DNA from: Sedimenticola sp.
GTDB taxonomy: Bacteria > Pseudomonadota > Gammaproteobacteria > Chromatiales > Chromatiaceae
Reading direction: 5' to 3'
Length of the DNA stretch: 6,378 nt
Assembly (NCBI GenBank): GCA_026197195.1
Contig: JAPHUG010000124.1
Location: forward strand, 1 to 6,378
How positions within the stretch are numbered: the stretch's first letter is position 1; every line of letters starts with the position of its first letter. The notes under the pieces are model-generated. The model did not search any database, was not told the origin of the DNA, and saw only the letters and a list, made by a program, of their open reading frames with translations. The translations under genes were made by a program, and so were the position numbers. Below, piece after piece: positions 1 to 6,114 of the stretch.

Positions 1-1610
1 GCGAGACCCTGCTGGTGCTGCCGGTTGCCCTGTTACTGGCCTATGGAGCCTTGCGGATCAGCAGCACCCTGTTCAACGAATTGCGGGATGTGGTTTTCGC
101 ACGGGTTCGCTATCACGCCATGCGCCGGTTGGCGACCGAGGTGATGACTCACCTGCATCGTCTCTCTCTGAGCTTCCATCTGGGGCGACAGACTGGAGCG
201 ATCAGCCGGGATCTGGATCGCGGTACCCGCAGTGTCAGTTCCATCCTCAATTACATGGTCTTCAGTATCATTCCCATGGTGGTGGAGTTCACGCTGGTAG
301 CGATGATACTGCTCTCAAACTACGACCTGATCTTTACCCTGGTCACCTTCGGTACCGTGGCTATTTATATCGCCTTTACCTTTGCGGTTACTGAATGGCG
401 TATGGATTATCGTCACACCATGAATCGTCTGGAGTCTCAGTCCAACTCACGGGCAATAGACAGTCTCATCAACTATGAGACCGTCAAGTATTTTGGTAAT
501 GAGCAGTTGGAGCTGGAACGGTTTGACAGCACCCTGAATGAGTGGGAAGAGGCGGCCGTAAAAAGCCAGAGCTCCATGTCCATGCTCAATTTCGGTCAGG
601 GTGCCATCATTGGACTGGGTGTCACCGCCATTATGTTTTTTGCTGCCGGGGGCGTAGTTGACGGCAGCATGTCGATCGGTGATCTGGTGTTGGTTAATGC
701 CTTTCTGCTGCAACTTTTTATACCGCTTAATTTCCTCGGTATGGTCTATCGCCAGATCAAATATTCCCTGGCGGATATGGACCTGATTTTTAAACTGATG
801 GAACAGGAGCCTGAGATACAGGATCGACCGAATGCGCCGGCCTTGGTACTCAAACAGGGTGAGGTGACATTCAGCCATGTCGGTTTCTCTTATGTCCCGG
901 AGCGAACCATCTTACGGGATGTGGACTTTACCATCCGCCCCGGTCAGAAGCTGGCGGTGGTGGGGCACAGCGGCGCGGGAAAGTCGACCCTCGCCCGTCT
1001 GTTGTTCCGTTTTTACGATGTCACCGCTGGGGCCGTTCTGATTGACGGGCAAGATCTGCGGGAAGTGAGCCAGGAGAGCCTGCGGCAGGTGATTGGCGTG
1101 GTGCCGCAGGATACGGTGCTGTTCAATAACACCATCTACTACAATCTGGCTTATGGACGAACGGATGCCAGCCAGGAAGAGATTGAAGCGGCCGCCGGAA
1201 TGGCCCATATCCGTGACTTTATTGAATCGCTGCCCCAGGGTTATCAGACGGTGGTGGGTGAACGAGGACTGAAGCTTTCGGGTGGAGAGAAGCAGCGCAT
1301 TGCCATTGCCCGAGCCATTCTCAAGAACCCCCGGATCCTGGTATTTGATGAGGCCACCTCATCACTCGATTCAAAGACAGAACAGGCGATCCTTGAAACC
1401 ATGCAGGAGGTGGCAGAGAACCACACCACACTGGTCATTGCCCATCGGCTCTCAACCGTTGTGGATGCGGATCAGATACTGGTCATGGATGGTGGAGGGA
1501 TCATCGAGCAGGGCAACCACCGACAACTGCTGGCGCAGGGTGGGGCCTATCGTGACATGTGGCTGTTGCAACAAGAGGAGCGAGAGATGCAACTGGAGCA
1601 GACGATATGA
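1..1610 (+). CDS. Atm1/HMT1-type ABC exporter, permease fused to ATPase (5' truncated)
   Basis: This half-transporter has a membrane domain followed by an ATPase domain and acts as a homodimer in the inner membrane. The reading frame is open from the left edge (Glu-Thr-Leu-Leu precede the GTG at 15), so the true start is outside. About 535 residues remain, against roughly 600 for the family. Numbering from the GTG, membrane segments lie near 76-98, 103-126, 193-213 and 220-245. The family hallmark NYETVKYFGNE is at 153-163. The ATPase domain has Walker A GHSGAGKST (317-325), Q-loop Q365, signature LSGGEKQR (421-428), Walker B with D445 and E446, D-loop SSLD (449-452) and H-loop H477, so it should be active. 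Known relatives (NaAtm1, yeast Atm1, ABCB7) export glutathione-linked metals, GSSG or persulfides; the substrate here is inferred. The stop overlaps the start of a possible micro-ORF (ATGA). Confidence 0.93.
   Translation, partial: ETLLVLPVALLLAYGALRISSTLFNELRDVVFARVRYHAMRRLATEVMTHLHRLSLSFHLGRQTGAISRDLDRGTRSVSSILNYMVFSIIPMVVEFTLVAMILLSNYDLIFTLVTFGTVAIYIAFTFAVTEWRMDYRHTMNRLESQSNSRAIDSLINYETVKYFGNEQLELERFDSTLNEWEEAAVKSQSSMSMLNFGQGAIIGLGVTAIMFFAAGGVVDGSMSIGDLVLVNAFLLQLFIPLNFLGMVYRQIKYSLADMDLIFKLMEQEPEIQDRPNAPALVLKQGEVTFSHVGFSYVPERTILRDVDFTIRPGQKLAVVGHSGAGKSTLARLLFRFYDVTAGAVLIDGQDLREVSQESLRQVIGVVPQDTVLFNNTIYYNLAYGRTDASQEEIEAAAGMAHIRDFIESLPQGYQTVVGERGLKLSGGEKQRIAIARAILKNPRILVFDEATSSLDSKTEQAILETMQEVAENHTTLVIAHRLSTVVDADQILVMDGGGIIEQGNHRQLLAQGGAYRDMWLLQQEEREMQLEQTI
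1595..1598 (+). promoter_or_regulatory. Shine-Dalgarno GGAG for the 1607 micro-ORF
   Basis: GGAG lies inside the last codons of the exporter gene, 8 bases before the ATG at 1607. The spacing is right for ribosome re-initiation at the ATGA overlap. It supports real translation of the micro-ORF but could occur by chance in purine-rich codons. Confidence 0.4.
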
Positions 1611-1672
1611 ATACTTGGCAGGATCGACCCTTTTCACGGCCACAGGCCGCCCGACAGGGAGTGGCCGCATGA
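1607..1672 (+). CDS. possible 21-residue coupling micro-ORF between exporter and cca
   Basis: The ATG at 1607 shares ATGA with the stop of the ABC exporter, and the TGA at 1670-1672 shares ATGA with the start of cca (1669). The peptide begins MNTWQDRPFS and ends RQGVAA; it is basic, has no membrane segment and matches no family I know. A GGAG lies 8 bases upstream. The arrangement would carry ribosomes from the exporter into cca without a break, so its role may be translational coupling rather than a functional peptide. It is short enough to be open by chance in this GC-rich stretch. The two overlaps and the ribosome site are what make it credible. Confidence 0.38.
   Translation: MNTWQDRPFSRPQAARQGVAA
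1656..1661 (+). promoter_or_regulatory. Shine-Dalgarno AGGGAG fixing the cca start
   Basis: AGGGAG lies 7 bases before the ATG at 1669. The frame is open further upstream, back into the exporter gene. This site, and the fact that the protein motif MKIYLVGGAVRD begins exactly here, select 1669 as the start. Confidence 0.8.
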
Positions 1673-2820
1673 AAATATACCTGGTCGGTGGTGCCGTACG
1701 GGATCGCTTGTTAAATATTCCTGTGAAAGACCGGGATTGGCTGGTCGTGGGTGCCACGGAGGATGAGATGCTGGCGCTGGGTTATGCCAAGGCGGACAGC
1801 CTGTTTCCTGTCTTTATTCATCCGGAAACGGGTGAAGAGTATGCCCTGGCCCGCCGCGAAACCAAGACCGCACCGGGTTACAAAGGCTTCAGTGTGGAAT
1901 ATGGCTCCGATGTCACCCTGGATGAAGACTTGCAGCGGCGCGATTTTACCATCAATGCCCTGGTGGAGGATGAGCAGGGTGAGCTGATTGATCGGGTCGG
2001 TGGCTTGGAAGATATTGAGCAGCGCCGTCTTCGACACATCACCCCCGCCTTTGAGGAAGACCCGGTGCGGTTACTGCGGGGTGCCCGGTTTATCGCCCGC
2101 TTCTCCAAGTACGGATTCAGCCTCTCTCATGAGACCTTCCGGCTGATGAAACAGATGGCGAGCACGGATGAGCTGACCACACTGAAACGGGAACGGGTCT
2201 GGCAGGAGATGGCCTCTGCCCTGTCCGAGCCGGAACCCTGGCGTTTTTTTGAGACCCTTCACCGCTGTGGTGCTTTGGTGACCTTGCTGCCGAAACTGGC
2301 CGAGGCGATGGGGAAAGAACAACCCCATGGTGATCAGCCGCTGAGCGCCCCGATTAAGGCGCTGAAACGGGCAGTGGCTCGTGATGCGGAACCGATGGTG
2401 CGCTTTGTGGCGCTGTTTTATGGTATCTGTCAGGGGCCGGGGGGAAGCCGCTGGCTGACCCGTAGCCTGCCTGTTAAACGGGACTATCTGGATCTACTTG
2501 ACCTGCTGCAGGGGGCTGCACGCTTCTTTCCTCTGGCGGCCCAACAGGAGGCGGCTGCGACCCTGGATCTGCTGATCAGGAGCCGGGCGCAACAGCACCC
2601 GGAACGGCTTGCCCGACTGCTGTTGCTGGCAGAAATACTCTGGCCAGACCTGGAGGAAGGCTTATCCGCTTGGTTAACCCAGGCCAACCAGGCAAAAGAG
2701 GCTATCTCTCCCGCCGTGCTCAATGCCGAGGGTTTTCAGGGTGCAGCGTTGGGGCGGGAACTGCGAGAGCGACAGCTCCGGGCGATCGCCGCTATCTGTG
2801 AACCTGTCGGCCAGGGTTAA
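1669..2820 (+). CDS. cca: CCA-adding enzyme (tRNA nucleotidyltransferase), HD domain degenerate
   Basis: Cca adds or repairs the 3'-terminal CCA of tRNAs in the cytoplasm using CTP and ATP, without a template. The 383-residue protein is a class II enzyme. It has nucleotide-binding GGAVRD (7-12), catalytic metal carboxylates D21 and D23 in KDRDW, RRDFTINAL (90-98), EDPVRLLRGARF (130-141) and the neck-region motif RERVW (174-178). The N-terminus matches E. coli Cca almost residue for residue, as I recall it. E. coli Cca is about 412 residues and carries a C-terminal HD phosphohydrolase. Here the region that should read RFATLCHDLGKG reads RFVALFYGICQG (245-256), so H and D are replaced by Y251 and G252, and no HHGHG-like motif follows. 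The CCA-adding activity should be intact and the extra phosphatase/phosphodiesterase activity lost. It probably shares a transcript with the exporter. Confidence 0.96.
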   Translation: MKIYLVGGAVRDRLLNIPVKDRDWLVVGATEDEMLALGYAKADSLFPVFIHPETGEEYALARRETKTAPGYKGFSVEYGSDVTLDEDLQRRDFTINALVEDEQGELIDRVGGLEDIEQRRLRHITPAFEEDPVRLLRGARFIARFSKYGFSLSHETFRLMKQMASTDELTTLKRERVWQEMASALSEPEPWRFFETLHRCGALVTLLPKLAEAMGKEQPHGDQPLSAPIKALKRAVARDAEPMVRFVALFYGICQGPGGSRWLTRSLPVKRDYLDLLDLLQGAARFFPLAAQQEAAATLDLLIRSRAQQHPERLARLLLLAEILWPDLEEGLSAWLTQANQAKEAISPAVLNAEGFQGAALGRELRERQLRAIAAICEPVGQG

Positions 2821-2925
2821 CCCATTTATCAGCCTATTTCGTACATTCGGTGGTTTCATGGTAAATTAGCAATTACGAATACAGATCGAACTTTCATCAC
2901 TCCTCGCATCCGGATTAGGTAAGCA
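2821..2925 (+). promoter_or_regulatory. gap before the two-component pair, probable promoter region
   Basis: These 105 bases separate cca from the kinase gene and are AT-richer than the genes on either side, so a promoter for the kinase-regulator unit probably lies here. I see no convincing -35/-10 pair. A 6-bp inverted repeat, TTCGTA at 2838-2843 and TACGAA at 2874-2879 with 30 bases between, could be an operator. A 10-bp palindrome GGGTTAACCC (2814-2823) spans the cca stop codon, but no T run follows, so it is not a standard terminator. The kinase ribosome site is AGGT at 2917-2920, 5 bases before its ATG. Confidence 0.3.
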
Positions 2926-4584
2926 ATGAGCAAGGCCCTGACGAACGATGAAAAGCTGACTCGTTCCTCCGCGCCGCCGGAGGCGGGTGGTCTGTTGCTG
3001 ACTATTGCTGGCCGCTATCCCTATCTCCAGGTGCTGGTGGCGGCACGCCTGATCGGGCCGCTGATTACGCTGGCCGTGACCCTGCTGTTCAATCTCCTGT
3101 TGGTGTTCTGGTTTGTGCAGGGGGGCGAGGCCGGCTCCATTGGCATTCTGTTTCTCATCTCCCTGCTGATTGCAATGGGTGCGTTTGTATTGGGTGTGAA
3201 TCGGTTGCGAAATCGCCTGCTGGCACCCCTGGTACAACTGGAGCGTGCGGTGGGGGATGTCTGTCAGGGGGAACCCTGGACGACCCTGATATTTGATGAT
3301 GTTGGGGTGTTAGGCCCGCTGGCAAGGGACCTGGACAGCCTCAGCAGTGAGTTGATCGATCTCTACGAGGATATGGATAACCGGGTCGCACGGCAGACCC
3401 GCCGACTGGCGCAACAGACCACCGGCCTCAAGGCACTCTATGATGTTGCCGCCAGCATTAATCAGATCGATGACATGGATGATCTGTTGATGCGCTTTCT
3501 GCGTATACTGAAGGAGATGGCCCATGGCGTCAGTGCCACCGTACAGCTCACCACCCCGGAAGGATTGATGAGGCTGGTAGGCAGCATCGGGCCGGATGAC
3601 AGGTTGTTGACGGAGAGTGAGCAGTTACCCGTGGCGCTTTGCCAGTGTGGAAAGACGCTCTCCAGCGGTGATGTACTGTGTGAGCATGATGCCGCGTTGT
3701 GTTCGAAGCGAAACAGCCGTCACATGTACAGCGGTGATGAACTGGAACAGATCACGGTACCGCTGAAGTTCCATGGCGATGTACTGGGTCTGTACCGGAT
3801 CTACATCAAAAAGCCGGCCCTGGAAGGGCGGGAAGAGGTACTAGATCTGCTCGCCACCATTGGCAGTCATCTGGGTATCGCCATTGCCAAACACCGTTCT
3901 GATGAAGAGGCGAGACGGCTCTCTATTATCGAAGAGCGAACGGCGCTGGCGCATGAACTGCATGATTCACTGGCCCAAACCCTGGCCAGTCTCCGTTTTC
4001 AAGTACGCATGCTGGATGAGACACTGGAGCAGGAGACCGTCAACCCTTCTCCTGGTCGTGCCGAATTGGAGCGTATCAAGAACGGGCTGGATGAGGCGCA
4101 TACCGAGCTGCGTGAACTGCTCAACAGCTTTCTGGCACCGGTCGATCAGCGCGGACTGATTCTCGCTCTGGAGAAAATGACGCAGCGGTTCAAACAGGAC
4201 ACGGGGGTCTCGATCTTCTTCCAATCCGGCTGCCGTCAGGTCAATATGGGCGCCAGTGAAGAGATGCAGTTGCTGCGTATTGTTCAGGAGAGCCTGGCGA
4301 ATATCCGCAAACATGCCAAGGCCCACACCGTTCGGGTGCTGTTGACCTGCAATCCAGAGGGCGAATACCGCTTGCTGGTGGAAGATGATGGCGTGGGTTT
4401 TGATAATGTGCGCCCACCCGGTAATCCGGGTGAACATATCGGTCTCTCGATAATGGAAGAGCGCGCCAGAAGGGTCGGTGCGGAGATCAAGATCGAGAGT
4501 GAACCCGGTGAAGGTACCCGGGTGGAATTAACCTACAATCCCGGGATGAATCCCCGCAAGAGTGAGCAAAAAGAGACCCGTTAA
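2926..4584 (+). CDS. NarX-like sensor histidine kinase lacking a periplasmic sensor domain
   Basis: This membrane histidine kinase is the likely partner of the NarL-type regulator that overlaps it by one base. In the 552 residues I see two membrane helices (about 36-64 and 71-91), then a HAMP-like segment and signalling helix (about 92-165), a GAF-like module (about 165-325), a HisKA_3 dimerisation helix and a HATPase domain. The phosphorylated histidine is H346 in HELHDSLAQ. ATP-binding motifs are the N-box ESLANIRKHA (455-464), VEDDGVGFD (485-493), HIGLSIMEERA (504-514) and GEGTRVEL (528-535). The whole cytoplasmic plan is that of NarX/NarQ. However, the loop between the helices is only about seven residues, whereas NarX has a nitrate-binding domain of about 110 residues there. 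Cysteines C239, C241, C252 and C259 in the GAF-like module (C-X-C-X10-C-X6-C) are candidates for a metal or redox centre. The input signal is unknown. Start 2926 is supported by AGGT 5 bases upstream. Confidence 0.92.
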   Translation: MSKALTNDEKLTRSSAPPEAGGLLLTIAGRYPYLQVLVAARLIGPLITLAVTLLFNLLLVFWFVQGGEAGSIGILFLISLLIAMGAFVLGVNRLRNRLLAPLVQLERAVGDVCQGEPWTTLIFDDVGVLGPLARDLDSLSSELIDLYEDMDNRVARQTRRLAQQTTGLKALYDVAASINQIDDMDDLLMRFLRILKEMAHGVSATVQLTTPEGLMRLVGSIGPDDRLLTESEQLPVALCQCGKTLSSGDVLCEHDAALCSKRNSRHMYSGDELEQITVPLKFHGDVLGLYRIYIKKPALEGREEVLDLLATIGSHLGIAIAKHRSDEEARRLSIIEERTALAHELHDSLAQTLASLRFQVRMLDETLEQETVNPSPGRAELERIKNGLDEAHTELRELLNSFLAPVDQRGLILALEKMTQRFKQDTGVSIFFQSGCRQVNMGASEEMQLLRIVQESLANIRKHAKAHTVRVLLTCNPEGEYRLLVEDDGVGFDNVRPPGNPGEHIGLSIMEERARRVGAEIKIESEPGEGTRVELTYNPGMNPRKSEQKETR

Positions 4585-5231
4585 TGCGTATCCTGCTAAT
4601 CGATGATCACGCCCTGTTTCGTATCGGACTCCAGGAGCTGCTGCAGCGCCGGGGGATCAATGTCATTGGTGCTTTTGGAAACTGTGAAGAGGGGATAGCG
4701 CTGGCAGAGGCTGAAAAACCGGATGTGGTTCTGCTGGATATGCGCATGCCGGATATGAGCGGTATCGAAGTTCTTCATGTGCTGCGTGCAAAAGGACTCA
4801 CCATGCCGATTGCCATGCTCACGACCAGCCGGGAAGAGAGTGATGTCATCAACTCCCTGCAGGGTGGCGCGCAGGGATACCTACTGAAAGATATGGAGCC
4901 GGATGAGCTGATCAATGCCCTGCGTGCCATTGTCGGTGGTGCCACCATTGTTGCTCCGGAGTTGATGGGCGTTCTTGCCAAAGCTGTGCAGGGTGAAACA
5001 CAAGAGACCACCACCCGTGATATCTTTGCAGATCTCACCCCACGAGAGGGCGAGATCCTCTGTCTGTTGGCCGATGGCCAGAGCAATAAGGTGATTGCCC
5101 GCAATCTCGGTATCTCTGATGGCACTGTAAAACTGCATGTGAAATCAATTCTGCGCAAACTCAATGTGCATTCGCGGGTAGAAGCGGCCGTCATCGCTGT
5201 CGAACAGGCGCTCTGTTCCAGAGACCAGTAA
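4584..5231 (+). CDS. narL: NarL/FixJ-family response regulator
   Basis: This two-domain DNA-binding regulator of 215 residues is about the length of E. coli NarL (216). The receiver domain (1 to about 118) has the acidic pair D7-D8, phosphoacceptor D52 in LLDMRMP, T80 and K102 in YLLKDMEPDEL, the last a stretch very like NarL. The LuxR-type helix-turn-helix runs from LTPREGEIL (151-159) to about 207. The recognition helix reads DGTVKLHVKSILRKL (179-193), in which K183, L184 and K187 stand where NarL has the DNA-contacting K188, V189 and K192. Its ATG shares a base with the kinase stop (TAATG), with only a weak GAGA ribosome site inside the kinase gene, so translation is probably coupled. No nar, nir or other respiratory target gene is in view, so calling it a nitrate regulator is inference from similarity alone. 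Confidence 0.92.
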   Translation: MRILLIDDHALFRIGLQELLQRRGINVIGAFGNCEEGIALAEAEKPDVVLLDMRMPDMSGIEVLHVLRAKGLTMPIAMLTTSREESDVINSLQGGAQGYLLKDMEPDELINALRAIVGGATIVAPELMGVLAKAVQGETQETTTRDIFADLTPREGEILCLLADGQSNKVIARNLGISDGTVKLHVKSILRKLNVHSRVEAAVIAVEQALCSRDQ

Positions 5232-5259
5232 CCTCATCAAGGTAAACCCAAGCAGTAAC

Positions 5260-5263
5260 AGGA
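5260..5263 (+). promoter_or_regulatory. Shine-Dalgarno AGGA for the rhodanese gene
   Basis: AGGA lies 9 bases before the first of two adjacent in-frame ATG codons (5273 and 5276). The 12-base spacing to the second ATG is poorer, so 5273 is preferred, though the choice changes the protein by only one residue. Confidence 0.55.
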
Positions 5264-5272
5264 ATACTCACT

Positions 5273-5740
5273 ATGATGCGATTTATTGAATTGATCCGTA
5301 GATGTCTGACGGATGTTAAAGAGATCATGCCGTGGGATCTGGAAGAGCGCCAACTGGCCAATCCTGATCTATTGATTGTCGATGTGCGTGAACCGGATGA
5401 GTTTGCCGCCATGCACATTCCCGGCTCGATGAATGTCCCCCGCGGAATACTCGAATCCGCTTGTGAGTGGGATTATGAAGAGACCGAGCCTGAACTGGTC
5501 AAGGCCCGTGATCGTGAAATCGTCGTCGTCTGCCGTTCAGGTTATCGCAGTGTGCTTGCCGCCAATTCACTGCAAGTACTCGGTTATAACAATGTAGCCT
5601 CACTCAAGACCGGGCTGCGTGGCTGGAACGACTATGAACAGCCCCTGGTTGATCAAGCTGAACAGGCGGTTGACGTTGATGACGGTGATGACTACTTCAC
5701 CACCAAGTTGCGCCCGGAGCAGATGCGGCCGGTTGAGTAG
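5273..5740 (+). CDS. single-domain rhodanese-like sulfurtransferase
   Basis: Rhodaneses move sulfane sulfur from donors such as thiosulfate or glutathione persulfide to thiol acceptors through a cysteine persulfide. The 155-residue protein carries one rhodanese domain (about 19-127): LLIVDVREPDEFAAMHIPGSMNVPRG at 33-58 contains the conserved D37, R39 and E40, and the active-site loop CRSGYRS (87-93) has catalytic C87. The motif LKTGLRGWNDY near the domain end is typical. No signal peptide is evident, so it is probably cytoplasmic. The last 25 or so residues are acidic (DVDDGDDY) and look unstructured. It starts 41 bases after narL with no terminator visible between them, so co-transcription with the two-component pair is plausible. 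The acceptor and pathway cannot be told from the sequence. Confidence 0.93.
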   Translation: MMRFIELIRRCLTDVKEIMPWDLEERQLANPDLLIVDVREPDEFAAMHIPGSMNVPRGILESACEWDYEETEPELVKARDREIVVVCRSGYRSVLAANSLQVLGYNNVASLKTGLRGWNDYEQPLVDQAEQAVDVDDGDDYFTTKLRPEQMRPVE

Positions 5741-5910
5741 GTCTGTTGTTTAGATTTATTTGGCCCAACCTGGCGTGTTTCAAATCCATCAAAAAAAGTT
5801 CTTTTACTTTTAATTCTCTGGTAGCCTGCTGAGAGATCAGGGAATATCTTCTTGGCAGGATGCTTTAATACACCCGTTTACCCGCCTTCCTTCAAGCAGG
5901 TCCCCTGTTA

Positions 5911-5950
5911 AATTTAAGCAGCAGCTTGAGCAGAACATACTGCTTAGATT
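5911..5950. repeat. inverted repeat able to form an 11-bp stem with 18-base loop
   Basis: The arm at 5911-5921 (AATTTAAGCAG) pairs with 5940-5950 (CTGCTTAGATT) over 11 positions, ten Watson-Crick pairs and one G-U. No T run follows, so it is not a typical terminator. It could be a protein-binding dyad, an mRNA 3'-end structure for the rhodanese transcript, or chance. Confidence 0.4.
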
Positions 5951-6100
5951 GTTAATACGGTCACCACTAACACCAGTATTGTTGGCTGGTAGGCTATAGG
6001 TTGATTGCCACGATAGTCAGTGGAAAGGGGCTCCCGCGGTAGTTCAAAGTAAGCTGCCTGGGATGTTAAATGCCTGAATGACTAATTATGGACTTTGGAG

Positions 6101-6108
6101 AGGGAGAG
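6101..6108 (+). promoter_or_regulatory. Shine-Dalgarno AGGGAGAG choosing the start at 6115
   Basis: AGGGAGAG lies 6 bases before the ATG at 6115. An in-frame ATG at 6088 has no comparable site and would place nine charged residues before the signal peptide, so 6115 is preferred. Confidence 0.6.
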
Positions 6109-6114
6109 CGAGGG

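Larger units (their letters stand above)
5741..6114. other. 374-base intergenic region without a recognisable gene
   Basis: No open frame with a ribosome site is visible on the + strand, and short ATG frames at 5860 and 6063-6080 close within a few codons. The first 120 bases are about 39% GC by hand count, well below the genes upstream. I found no tRNA, CRISPR repeat or standard hairpin-plus-T-run terminator. An A-run followed by T-rich sequence (5791-5811) lies near the rhodanese end, and a stem-loop lies at 5911-5950. The last 18 bases before the next gene form a nearly all-purine tract. A promoter for the gene at 6115 is expected here but I could not place one. Confidence 0.6.

Noticed and set aside
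447..878. A 143-codon open frame on the minus strand inside the exporter gene.
   Set aside because: It lies wholly antisense to a strongly conserved ABC protein and shows no recognisable motif. It is best explained as a compositional shadow, as are the other minus-strand frames at 1452-1757, 2866-3237, 3967-4437 and 4775-5194.
1282..1668. Upstream extension of the cca frame into the exporter gene.
   Set aside because: The extension overlaps the conserved ATPase domain in another frame and resembles no protein. The ribosome site at 1656-1661 and the family N-terminus place the start at 1669.
2814..2823. GGGTTAACCC palindrome at the cca stop as a terminator.
   Set aside because: There is no usable loop beyond TTAA and no T run follows, so it does not meet the pattern of an intrinsic terminator.
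2898..2921. Possible NarL heptamers (CACTCCT at 2898-2904 and TTAGGTA at 2915-2921).
   Set aside because: Each matches the heptamer consensus at only six of seven positions. They are 10 bases apart rather than in the 7-2-7 layout, and the second coincides with the ribosome site.
5791..5811. A-run and T-rich stretch after the rhodanese as an intrinsic terminator.
   Set aside because: Any hairpin there would consist of A-T pairs with one G-C pair, too weak to act as a terminator stem. I therefore left the end of the transcript unassigned.
6028..6060. tRNA-like T-arm fragment around GGTAGTTCAAAG.
   Set aside because: No matching acceptor, D or anticodon stems can be formed around it, so it is not a tRNA.
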